From Aliamphritea hakodatensis (lineage in GTDB: Bacteria > Pseudomonadota > Gammaproteobacteria > Pseudomonadales > Balneatricaceae), in the NCBI RefSeq assembly GCF_024347195.1, contig NZ_AP025281.1, positions 1,674,001-1,738,000 of the forward strand: a stretch of DNA of 64,000 bases. The letters run 5' to 3'. The notes under the pieces were generated by a model. That model did no database searches, was not told the DNA's origin, and saw only the letters and a list, made by a program, of their open reading frames with translations. Both the position numbers and the translations under genes were made by a program. This document shows, in pieces, positions 23,692 to 30,752 of the stretch. Each line of letters opens with the position of its first letter. The first letter of the stretch is position 1.

Positions 23692-24966
23692 TTAAGGGTT
23701 ATGTTGGATAAGCCGTTCAGCGTCTGATCCGGCGGTATTGCTTGCAGGGCTGAGGCTGGCCCCTGATTGGCGTCTGAAAATACAATGCGCACTCAGCGCG
23801 GCAGCGTAGGTAAGGATCACACTGGCAATGGCGACGCTGCTGTAGCCCCAGTGATCGGCCAGATTCATACTCAGCGCTGAATAAATGAATCCCATGAGAG
23901 AGACCAGGCTGAACTGCAGGGTAAACACAGTGGCTTTGTTATGGGTGAGCGCTGCTTTATCCATGATGATGGTTGCGAGGATGACCAGTATTGCCGGGAA
24001 CGCCAGATAGTAGGCGGTGATTGCCATATAGACCGTCAGTTTGTCGACAGACCCTAAGGTCACCGGCACCAAAAATATCAGCCCGCAGGCCTGTATGAAG
24101 GTGATGGTAAGCAGAGCGTTTGCCCGGCCCAGCGCCGTCATCAGCGGGGTGGCCAGTAATGCTGACAGGAACCCCACCACCGAACCGTAGACTTTTATGG
24201 CAAAGCCGATGTCTGCCAGTGCCCAGCCGCTGTCGACCAGCAGGGCATTGAGAATGGCTGTGCCGTTGCTGAAACCGATCGGGAAGAAGACCAATAGCAG
24301 CATCCAGATTCGGTTTTGCCTGACAAAGGTACGTATTTCCCGCCACATGCCGGGTTTCATCCGATGAGAATCTGCCGCCGTTGCTGTTGTGTCTTCCGGC
24401 TCGCGGAAACAGATAATCTGCAGCAGAGAAATCAGCGTCAGCCCTGCCAGTAAAAGCAGGGAGCCCTGCCATTGCAGCCAGGGGTAAAAAATCAGTAGCA
24501 GCCCCCCACCAATGATGTTGCCCAGCAGGTTTCCGGAAAACTGCACACTGCTGGCAAACTTACGCTGTTCGTGGTTGAACAGCTTGCAGGATAAGCCGTC
24601 TACGGAGACATCCTGAACACCGGTGGCCAGTACATACCCTGTGAATACCAGCACGACCCAGTAAAAGTGTGTCTGCAGGTTCAGGGTGCTGGTAATGATC
24701 AGTAAGGCGGTCATCGCAGTCATGGCGAGAATCAGCCAGCTGCGGTATTTGCCGTTAAAACATCCGCGGTATTTATCGATCACCGGCGCATACAGAATTT
24801 TAAATACCAGTGGCGTGGCAGCCAGATTCAGCAACGACAGTTTATCCAGTTCGACGCCCTGTTTGCGCAGAATAGAAAACGCCGCCGACATAATGAATGC
24901 GAGTGCAACGTACTGGGTAATATAAATACTGGCCAGCATTGACCAGAGCGAAAGTGTTTTTTTCAT
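23692..24966 (-). CDS. MFS siderophore transporter, RhtX/FptX-like
   Basis: 424 residues with about twelve membrane helices. The start SLWSMLASIYITQYVALAFI and LSLLNLAATPLVFKILYAPV, the short loop DKYRGCFNGKYRSWLI between helices 2 and 3, and the lack of a drug-exporter motif place it near the RhtX/FptX and AmpG-like carriers that bring ferrisiderophores or muropeptides across the inner membrane. Context (TonB receptor upstream, siderophore reductase downstream, AraC regulator) favours ferrisiderophore import. Its ATG follows a strong hairpin after the receptor gene. Confidence 0.85.
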   Translation of the reverse strand: MKKTLSLWSMLASIYITQYVALAFIMSAAFSILRKQGVELDKLSLLNLAATPLVFKILYAPVIDKYRGCFNGKYRSWLILAMTAMTALLIITSTLNLQTHFYWVVLVFTGYVLATGVQDVSVDGLSCKLFNHEQRKFASSVQFSGNLLGNIIGGGLLLIFYPWLQWQGSLLLLAGLTLISLLQIICFREPEDTTATAADSHRMKPGMWREIRTFVRQNRIWMLLLVFFPIGFSNGTAILNALLVDSGWALADIGFAIKVYGSVVGFLSALLATPLMTALGRANALLTITFIQACGLIFLVPVTLGSVDKLTVYMAITAYYLAFPAILVILATIIMDKAALTHNKATVFTLQFSLVSLMGFIYSALSMNLADHWGYSSVAIASVILTYAAALSAHCIFRRQSGASLSPASNTAGSDAERLIQHNP

Positions 24967-25017
24967 AGTGTCCGTTTAACACGCCGCTGCCGGTTGTCAG
25001 GCTGGGCTGCTGCTTAC

Positions 25018-25056
25018 AAAGAAAGGCTTTCAGCAATGCCTTGCTGAAAGCCTTTC
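25018..25056 (-). terminator. Strong hairpin between the TonB receptor and MFS genes
   Basis: GAAAGGCTTTCAGCAA (25021-25036) and TTGCTGAAAGCCTTTC (25041-25056) form a perfect 16-bp stem with a 4-nt loop. On the minus strand the stem is followed by TTTGT. It probably reduces read-through from the receptor gene into the downstream carrier and reductase genes. Confidence 0.7.
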
Positions 25057-25076
25057 GGGTTGATGCTGCTGTCTGA

Positions 25077-27095
25077 TCAGAAGTTGTATTCAATGCCGGC
25101 GGTTATGGTGCGCGGATTCTGAATGGTGGCGCTGTTACTGGTCAGGCTGGTGTTGATCAGGACCGGATCGTCATTATCAAACAGGTTGTTTACAGCCAGG
25201 TGGACCCGCAGATTTTTACGTATCCTGTAGGCGAGTTGCGTATTTGCGATGGTATAAGCGTCGATCTTGCCCCGTGCTGTATTCGTTGCATCTGAGTAAT
25301 AGGCATCGGAATGTCTTACATTTGCGCTGATCTCAAAGTCAGGCAGCGGCGTGGTGACAAAGCCGAGATCCAGGCTGAACGCAGGTGCCCGTGACAGGTC
25401 ATTCCCTTCAATGCTTGCGTCAGAATAGTTATTCACCTTGGTCTGCAGCAGGCCCAGATTGGCGAACACTTCGTTGCCCGGGGAGAACCTGTATTTCAGT
25501 CCGGCTTCCGCCCCGTACGTTGTGGCTTTATCTGCATTACGGATTACGGTGGAGTTAGCGCCCAGATAGAAGGGCAGCTGCATGTCTTTAAAGTCGTTAT
25601 AAAAGAGGTTGGCGGTGACGTCTAACTGACCATCCAGCAGGGTGCCGCGCAGGAAAGCTTCGTAGTTCCACACATACTCTGGCTTATAGGTGTACGCCAC
25701 AAAGGGAGCGCTGAAGGTAATGCCTGCGCCGCCGCCGTTGTAGCCTTTGCCTGCTGTCAGGCCGGCAGTCCAGTCGTCATGAAAATCCCAGAAAAGAGTC
25801 GCTTTAGGCAGGAACTCCCGGTAAGTTTCATTGTAATCCAGCGCCAGTGGTCCGGCGCTGCCGACCCGTTTACGCTCTTCTTCTTCGTAGCGGCCGCCTA
25901 AGGTCAGGCTGTATTCATCGCTCAGTGTCAGGTTTACTTCGCCGAACAGGGCCTTGCTGTCGGTTTCATCCCGGAATTCACCGCCGCCAAACAGGTCGAT
26001 TACTTCTTTTTGTTCCGTGCTGAAAATATAGGCACCGGCAAAACCTGACAGACTGCCGTCGTCTGATTGCAGTCTGATCATTGGCTGCACGACGGTTTCG
26101 TCACCGTTAATTGTCAGGTTACCCTGGCCGGTTAACGCGTGGCGGTCGGTCTGGAAATCGGTATATGACAGGTTCAGTTCCGTGGTCAGGTTGTCTGACA
26201 CTTCCCAGGTTGTATCCAGAATTCCATAGGTATTCCGTGTATGGAATGTCGGCTGGTTCGGAAATTCTGCCGTACGCTCGTCATACGGGGTGACAACATG
26301 CTCCGACTGCGGCGCCTGACCGTCGTTGCGACCCACAGTCAGTATCGAGCTGAGGGTGTCTGTGGGGGTAAAGAGTAACTTACCCCGGACTGTTTTATTC
26401 TCGTAGAGATCCGGATCATCTTCCTGCGCATAAGGCTCAAAGCTAACGGCGGTCTCTCTGGTCTGGCGGTCAGCCGCCAGACGGAAGGCCAGTACATCTT
26501 CCGCAAGGGGGCCGGAAATGGCGAATGAGGTTACCTGAGTATTCCGGCTGCCGGTAATGGCCCGGACTTTACCTTCCCATTCAAAGGTCGGATCAGCGGT
26601 ATGAACGATAATCGCGCCGGCGATTGAGTTACGGCCCTGTTGGGTGCTCTGCGGACCACGGAAAACTTCGACCTGTTCGACATCCCACAGGGAAGCGGAC
26701 TGAAAAACAGATTCATTAAAGCCCAGTGTACGGCCGTCAATCTGGTAGTTCAGCCGCGGGCGGGTACCGGCGAAGAATGCATTCGCGCCGGAAGCCGGCC
26801 CGGTGCCGTCCAGACCCCGCACTGTGGGGGCATCGTTGCCCGGTTCGACGGTAACAATGTTTGGGATTCTGTCCAGCAGGTCATTGGACGTCAGCATGCC
26901 GGCAGCGCTTTTCAGATCATCCTTACCGAATGCAATTACACTGGAAGCGGTATCCTGCAGGGTACGGTCTGTATGCTCTCCGGTAATGATAAGGGTGTTA
27001 CCGGTTACTGGCTGTTCGTTTGCCTGAGTGTTAATGGCACCGAGCATTGCGAATGCCAGTGCGGAAACACCAACATCTGAAAACGTATACTTCAT
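25077..27095 (-). CDS. TonB-dependent outer-membrane receptor, probably for a ferrisiderophore
   Basis: 672 residues. Signal peptide to about 25 (cleavage after TQA). The plug domain at about 35-150 has the TonB-box-like LIITGEH, VRGLDGTGPASG and VEVFRGPQSTQQGRNSIAGA. The beta-barrel ends in ITAGIEYNF with the C-terminal Phe needed for outer-membrane insertion. The ligand is not readable, but the neighbouring siderophore reductase, RhtX-like carrier and AraC regulator point to a ferrisiderophore. A Fur-box-like sequence lies about 65 bp upstream. Confidence 0.9.
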   Translation of the reverse strand: MKYTFSDVGVSALAFAMLGAINTQANEQPVTGNTLIITGEHTDRTLQDTASSVIAFGKDDLKSAAGMLTSNDLLDRIPNIVTVEPGNDAPTVRGLDGTGPASGANAFFAGTRPRLNYQIDGRTLGFNESVFQSASLWDVEQVEVFRGPQSTQQGRNSIAGAIIVHTADPTFEWEGKVRAITGSRNTQVTSFAISGPLAEDVLAFRLAADRQTRETAVSFEPYAQEDDPDLYENKTVRGKLLFTPTDTLSSILTVGRNDGQAPQSEHVVTPYDERTAEFPNQPTFHTRNTYGILDTTWEVSDNLTTELNLSYTDFQTDRHALTGQGNLTINGDETVVQPMIRLQSDDGSLSGFAGAYIFSTEQKEVIDLFGGGEFRDETDSKALFGEVNLTLSDEYSLTLGGRYEEEERKRVGSAGPLALDYNETYREFLPKATLFWDFHDDWTAGLTAGKGYNGGGAGITFSAPFVAYTYKPEYVWNYEAFLRGTLLDGQLDVTANLFYNDFKDMQLPFYLGANSTVIRNADKATTYGAEAGLKYRFSPGNEVFANLGLLQTKVNNYSDASIEGNDLSRAPAFSLDLGFVTTPLPDFEISANVRHSDAYYSDATNTARGKIDAYTIANTQLAYRIRKNLRVHLAVNNLFDNDDPVLINTSLTSNSATIQNPRTITAGIEYNF

Positions 27096-27158
27096 TGACT
27101 AAACCCTGTTATCTCTTGGGAGCGCGCTTTACAACAAACGCTGCGGTTGAAAGTTTAT

Positions 27159-27177
27159 GAGAATGATTGTATTTTGC
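27159..27177. promoter_or_regulatory. Candidate Fur box between the TonB receptor and AraC genes
   Basis: GAGAATGATTGTATTTTGC agrees with the 19-bp Fur consensus at about 12 positions, including the GA.AATGAT core. It lies in the divergent promoter region of the receptor and the AraC regulator, as expected for iron-regulated uptake. Based on pattern only. Confidence 0.45.
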
Positions 27178-27189
27178 GTTGAAATCTAA

Positions 27190-27205
27190 ACCACTCCAAA
27201 GTGGT
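27190..27205. promoter_or_regulatory. Inverted repeat ACCACT-N4-AGTGGT, possible operator
   Basis: A perfect 6-bp inverted repeat with a 4-bp spacer lies 41 bp before the AraC start codon and 95 bp before the receptor start. It may be an operator or part of the AraC-type leader; there is no T run to suggest a terminator. Confidence 0.3.
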
Positions 27206-27245
27206 CAGCCACCAATCCAAAACAAACATGGCAGTAAAAAGTTAA

Positions 27246-28172
27246 ATGGAAAGCTGGTCTCAGCATCGGGAAAGATACATAGGGCGGCTAAAGGCATTTG
27301 GCTCTGACCGTGACGTCATTATCTCCAATACTTCCGGCTCCACCGTTGTGGCCCATGTGAATGTAAACGGTGTTGAAGTGGAACATGCCGACGGCCGGGG
27401 TGCAGCTCTGGCCTATACGGTGCTGTGTTTATGCACGGCGGGCGGGGGCGCAACCCTGCGTAAGAATGATCAGTGCAGCCTCAATGATGTCTGGAAACCC
27501 GGCCGTGCCGGGCTGATTCTGCCGGGCCGGGCGGCGGTGGGCTACACCCCGCAAATGCAGTCGCTGACAATCGCGTTTGATATCAGCGAAGTGCCGGCAT
27601 TTGAAGGCTATAAGCTGACTGCAGATGACCTGCACAGGGTGCAGGGGCAGCTGTTTGATGACGAGCTGGTGGCTTCCGTGATGCGGGCATTACTGCATGA
27701 TGCGCAGGTCAATGGTACCTTCTCCAGCTTCTTTAATCATGGTCTCTCATTAGTGATTCACCGTTTGCTGACCCTCTCGAAAGCCAGTGGCCGTGAGGCC
27801 GCCACACGCAACCTGCAGGATGATCCCCTGGCCAGCGTGCTGAACATGATAGATGAACGTTTAGATGAAGATCTCCATGTGAATGAGCTGGCAGCCTCTG
27901 TGGATATGGAACCTATTACCTTCACGCGGCTGTTCAAACGCCAGAATGGCTGTACTCCGTACCGGTATTTAACCATCCGCCGGATGGAGCGGGCCAAAGT
28001 ACTGCTGAATGCGAAAGTCTCGGTGACAGAAACGTCGCTGGCGGTTGGTTACGCAAACCCTGCCAAGTTTGCCTCGGCGTTTCGGCGCAGCACCGGCGTA
28101 CCGCCGTCTGAGTGGAAAAAACGCCCTGACGTCTGCGAGTTTAACGCCAGCCTGCGGCAGTCTGTTTCCTGA
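27246..28172 (+). CDS. AraC-family regulator of the siderophore cluster
   Basis: 308 residues. The C-terminal 100 residues hold the two-HTH AraC domain: LDEDLHVNELAASVDMEPITF for the first helix pair, CTPYRYLTIRRMERAKVLL, then VTETSLAVGYANPAKFASAF and the typical end FRRSTGVPPSEWKK. The N-terminal 190 residues resemble the AraC-binding-like-2 effector domain found in ArgR-type and siderophore or catabolic activators. It is divergent from the receptor gene, so it probably activates it in response to the ferrisiderophore. ATG start with a weak ribosome site. Confidence 0.88.
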   Translation: MESWSQHRERYIGRLKAFGSDRDVIISNTSGSTVVAHVNVNGVEVEHADGRGAALAYTVLCLCTAGGGATLRKNDQCSLNDVWKPGRAGLILPGRAAVGYTPQMQSLTIAFDISEVPAFEGYKLTADDLHRVQGQLFDDELVASVMRALLHDAQVNGTFSSFFNHGLSLVIHRLLTLSKASGREAATRNLQDDPLASVLNMIDERLDEDLHVNELAASVDMEPITFTRLFKRQNGCTPYRYLTIRRMERAKVLLNAKVSVTETSLAVGYANPAKFASAFRRSTGVPPSEWKKRPDVCEFNASLRQSVS

Positions 28173-28316
28173 GTGGTTGGCTGTGAAGGGCACCTGCTGC
28201 TCAGTTCGAACAGCTACCTCTATCCTGCCTATATCAAAAACTAAAGAGTCAGGCTTACTACTCCGAAAGCTTTTTAGTTTTATGCTTTGATTGTTTGGTG
28301 ATGGTTCCTCACAAGT

Positions 28317-28330
28317 TGATTACAACCGGT
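28317..28330 (+). repeat. Left copy of 14-bp direct repeat
   Basis: TGATTACAACCGGT occurs here and again at 29412-29425, 1095 bp apart. The two copies bracket the small-protein/GNAT gene pair. The right copy lies inside a decayed integrase reading frame. It could be an attachment-site remnant, a target duplication or a coincidence of short length; 14 identical bases is unlikely by chance at this distance. Confidence 0.5.
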
Positions 28331-28461
28331 ACTGAAAGTAGCCTTCAAGCGACTCATAGCGGCATACAATGGGGCCGGTTTAATTGACAGCAAAGAAAGT
28401 TACCTCCAAGATGGAAGCGTCGATAGGTTTATTCAGAGGCCGATCTTCAGAGGAAATCACA

Positions 28462-28716
28462 ATGACTGCGTTACGAAAAGAAACATTCACAAGTTTCAGC
28501 TATTACTCTTCCCAGCAGAAGGAAAGATTAGCCGTGCGCATGAAACCGGCTAACACCAAAAAGTCTTATGAGAAAAAGCATAAAGATGAGTTGTTAGAGG
28601 CATTGAATACACGTAGCAATCATTCTGCAAAGAGGATGAAAGCAATTAGAAACTTCATTAAGAAAAATCCAATACAAAAGATGGAAAACGAGCCTCGTTC
28701 CCATTCTTCTCTTTAA
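28462..28716 (+). CDS. Small basic protein upstream of a GNAT-like gene, unknown
   Basis: 84 residues from ATG at 28462, with GAGGAA seven bases upstream; an in-frame TTG 26 codons earlier has no ribosome site. The protein is lysine-rich (KKSYEKKHKDELLEALNT, KRMKAIRNFIKKN) and probably helical and nucleic-acid or partner binding, with no hydrophobic segment. AT content exceeds that of the flanking siderophore genes, a sign of transfer. It lies 62 bp upstream of the GNAT-like gene. It could be an antitoxin-like partner, but no known antitoxin fold is visible. Confidence 0.6.
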   Translation: MTALRKETFTSFSYYSSQQKERLAVRMKPANTKKSYEKKHKDELLEALNTRSNHSAKRMKAIRNFIKKNPIQKMENEPRSHSSL

Positions 28717-28778
28717 GTACGAGGGAGATAGCCCGTACTTCTGCTCCAATACTGACAACTATATAAGGATATTGTTGC

Positions 28779-29366
28779 TTGGTTAAAAAGGATAAACCTG
28801 GGTATGGATACCATTTTGTCAGCAAAGCATATCAAGCCTTAAGAAATGAATCTTACGTACTAACGACAGAGGATCTTAAGGGAATTGTCAGCGATGACAT
28901 AGATACAAGCAGAATATCTCTAGCCCCAATAAATTATCGAACGATAGCAGAAAAGACCAAAAACTGGGATTTTGATTGGCTTCGTTTATCTGAACGTTAC
29001 AGAAAAATGCCAAGAAGATTTGAGCTATCGGTTTGGTATGACGATGAGCTATGTGGATTGGCATTGGGAAAGACTTCAAAGAAAAAATCCAAAACCAGGA
29101 TAGATTTCATTGAAGGTGGATTAAACAACTCATTAACAGGGTATATCTTCAATATTTCTCTCACATGCGGCATGAACTATGCCGGATTAACCGGAAGAGA
29201 GTCTGTTGTTATAAATAATCCAGAAAAAAAGCTGGTTGAGTATTATACAAACCACTATCCAGAATATATGACATATCACCCAACTGGTCTTGGTGATTAT
29301 AAATTTAGTCATATCAAGCTAGATTTATTAGCAATGGAAGAGGGTTACTCTGAATTAGATTGTTGA
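28779..29366 (+). CDS. GNAT-like N-acetyltransferase of mobile-element type
   Basis: 195 residues with a TTG start at 28779; AAGGAT lies about nine bases upstream. The middle section RRFELSVWYDDELCGLALGK, then RIDFIEGGLNNSLTGYIFNI, resembles GNAT-like proteins carried by phages and integrative elements ('RF.LAvW.gd.LcGLa.G....v.i..IEG.p...PLKG'). A late segment VINNPEKKLVEYYTNHYPEY fits the acetyl-CoA fold end. The protein ligand is unknown. AT-rich, flanked by short direct repeats and an integrase remnant, so it is accessory DNA. Pairing with a small upstream gene recalls GNAT toxin-antitoxin loci, but that is speculative. Confidence 0.6.
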   Translation: MVKKDKPGYGYHFVSKAYQALRNESYVLTTEDLKGIVSDDIDTSRISLAPINYRTIAEKTKNWDFDWLRLSERYRKMPRRFELSVWYDDELCGLALGKTSKKKSKTRIDFIEGGLNNSLTGYIFNISLTCGMNYAGLTGRESVVINNPEKKLVEYYTNHYPEYMTYHPTGLGDYKFSHIKLDLLAMEEGYSELDC

Positions 29367-29380
29367 GGGTTAAGCTGTTT

Positions 29381-29596
29381 GGTTTTGCACTGCCAGTCCT
29401 TTACAGAGCGCTGATTACAACCGGTTTGAACTTCACCAAGGTCAGTCATCAACGCTACTGCGTCACTCTTTTCCTGTCGCTATATGATGAACGGCAAGAA
29501 TATTCTTCTGCAAGAGAGTCTGGGTCATCGTGCGATTATGTGCGGTGCCTCTTTCGCATAGGATCATTTACAGGGTGGAAGAAAATTAAATTCTGT
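29381..29596 (+). pseudogene. Decayed C-terminal fragment of a tyrosine integrase
   Basis: Joining frames gives a recognisable P2-type integrase end: RALITTGLNFTK, then (after one shift) GQSSTLLRHSF, then (after another) RYMMNGKNILLQESLGHRAI, a damaged active-site stretch GASFA followed by a TAG stop, and DHLQGGRKLN. Intact homologues read '..ALxxTGLxfPKGQxTHVLRHTFASHFMMNGGNILxLQxxLGHxxI..TMRYAHFAPDHL..A..LNP'. At least two frameshifts and one stop are present and the tyrosine region is lost, so it cannot be active. It marks an old integration event next to the GNAT module. Confidence 0.75.
29412..29425 (+). repeat. Right copy of 14-bp direct repeat
   Basis: TGATTACAACCGGT, identical to 28317-28330, here encoding part of LITTG in the integrase remnant. 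The preceding base differs (C instead of T). Confidence 0.5.
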
Positions 29597-29602
29597 AAGT
29601 TT

Positions 29603-29887
29603 TTAGCTTGCTGACCGGGCCTGAAAAGTAAGGTTAAGGTCATAGCCGCAGGCATCAGCATAACGTTTAAGCGTATCAATCTTAGGTGCAACGCCACCTT
29701 TTTCTAAACGACTAATGTTACTTTTTTTAGTATGCATTACTGCCGCTACCTGCTCCTGAGTTAAGCCTGCGGCTTTACGCATTTCAAACAATTGATTGAT
29801 AAGAGAAAATTCGCTTTCTAATGCATCATATTCATTACGAACATCTTCATTTTGCAGGGCGCGTTCTTTTAATGTCTGTACGTTCAT
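29603..29887 (-). CDS. HigA-like XRE antitoxin without visible toxin
   Basis: 94 residues from ATG at 29887, chosen for GGGAAGGAGTAACC directly upstream. Layout is that of HigA-type antitoxins: an acidic N-terminal RNEYDALESEFSLINQLFEM, then HTH LRKAAGLTQEQVAAVM-like (RKAAGLTQEQVAAVMHTKKS), NISRLEKGG and the end GYDLNLTFQ. Partners of such antitoxins are RelE/HigB toxins usually encoded just upstream, but the 150 bp upstream contain no toxin gene and the next gene is another regulator. It is therefore an orphan antitoxin, or a regulator that was recruited after the toxin was lost. Confidence 0.8.
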   Translation of the reverse strand: MNVQTLKERALQNEDVRNEYDALESEFSLINQLFEMRKAAGLTQEQVAAVMHTKKSNISRLEKGGVAPKIDTLKRYADACGYDLNLTFQARSAS

Positions 29888-30039
29888 GGTTACTCCTTCC
29901 CTGAGTTTCATGTGTGATCTGAGGTTAATCGTAAAGGCTTTATAATTCAAACAGGCAGTTTATTGTGAAGCGCTGGTGTTGGGACGTAATGAGGCAATGT
30001 GCCATGAGTGATGAGGGGAGGGAGGCTTAGATCTTCTGA

Positions 30040-30396
30040 TCACTCTGAATTTTGATTCAGCCGGTAAGCTGCCATGGTTTCGCTGACCTGATAGATCGCC
30101 TGTTGATCGCTTTCTTTCAGTGAGCGGTAGTATCGGATCAGGGTTTGTTCGTCTTCAGAAAGGGCGTCGGTGGTGATTCTGTGTTTGCCGGTGAGTACGT
30201 AGATTATATCTACTCCTAACGCTGCGGCAGCTGCCAGCATATCAGCAGGGAGTTTTTGTCTGCCGCTGACTACATCCTTGAGCCTTTGTGGGCTTTTTTC
30301 ACCCATTTCCCGTGATGCGGCAGCCATGGTAAAACCCTGGCTTTCCAATTCCTCACGTAATCTCAGGTGTGATATTTCTACTGGATTTGTTGACAT
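30040..30396 (-). CDS. XRE-type phage-repressor-like regulator
   Basis: 118 residues. N-terminal HTH: LREELESQGFTMAAASREMG then SPQRLKDVVSGRQKLPADML. It continues LGVDIIYVLTGKHR, a common phrase in prophage-derived XRE proteins, and a helical C-terminus LSEDEQTLIRYYRSLKESDQ. It is divergent from a small RHH-like gene; the 70-bp gap has GTTAC at 30418 and 30433 that could be operator halves. It is probably a relic or a cargo regulator of the adjacent mobile DNA. Confidence 0.8.
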   Translation of the reverse strand: MSTNPVEISHLRLREELESQGFTMAAASREMGEKSPQRLKDVVSGRQKLPADMLAAAAALGVDIIYVLTGKHRITTDALSEDEQTLIRYYRSLKESDQQAIYQVSETMAAYRLNQNSE

Positions 30397-30466
30397 GGTG
30401 TAATATTTATACCTATAGTTACCTTACCACACGTTACTACCACATACTTGATAAGGGATTATATCA

Positions 30467-30670
30467 ATGGAAGCAACGAACACCACCGGAAAAAGTCATC
30501 GGGTTCAGACAGTTATCCCGGCGGCGACCTACAGACGTCTGACGCTGTTACGGGAAAAGGAAGACCGTACTGAGTCTAAAATGGCGGCGATTCTTATCGA
30601 TGAAGCACTGCAGGCCCGTGCGGCAAATAGCCAGGCGCAGCGCCGTCTGCTGCAGAATTGTCAGTTGTGA
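30467..30670 (+). CDS. Small ribbon-helix-helix-like protein
   Basis: 67 residues. The pattern VQTVIPAATYRRLTLLREKE followed by SKMAAILIDEALQARAA fits a ribbon-helix-helix: a short strand (RVQTVIP), a first helix and a second helix with AAILIDEAL. These dimers bind DNA and often act as antitoxins or plasmid-type regulators. AAGGGATTATATCA precedes the ATG. It is divergent from the XRE repressor gene, forming a possible two-regulator switch. Short length limits certainty. Confidence 0.6.
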   Translation: MEATNTTGKSHRVQTVIPAATYRRLTLLREKEDRTESKMAAILIDEALQARAANSQAQRRLLQNCQL

Positions 30671-30752
30671 TTACCGTTAAATTGCCGGTCAGGTGTTGAA
30701 GCTTGCAGCCGGGCGATTCTTTCTCACTCCGGCTGGGTGACTTTCTCAGGTT

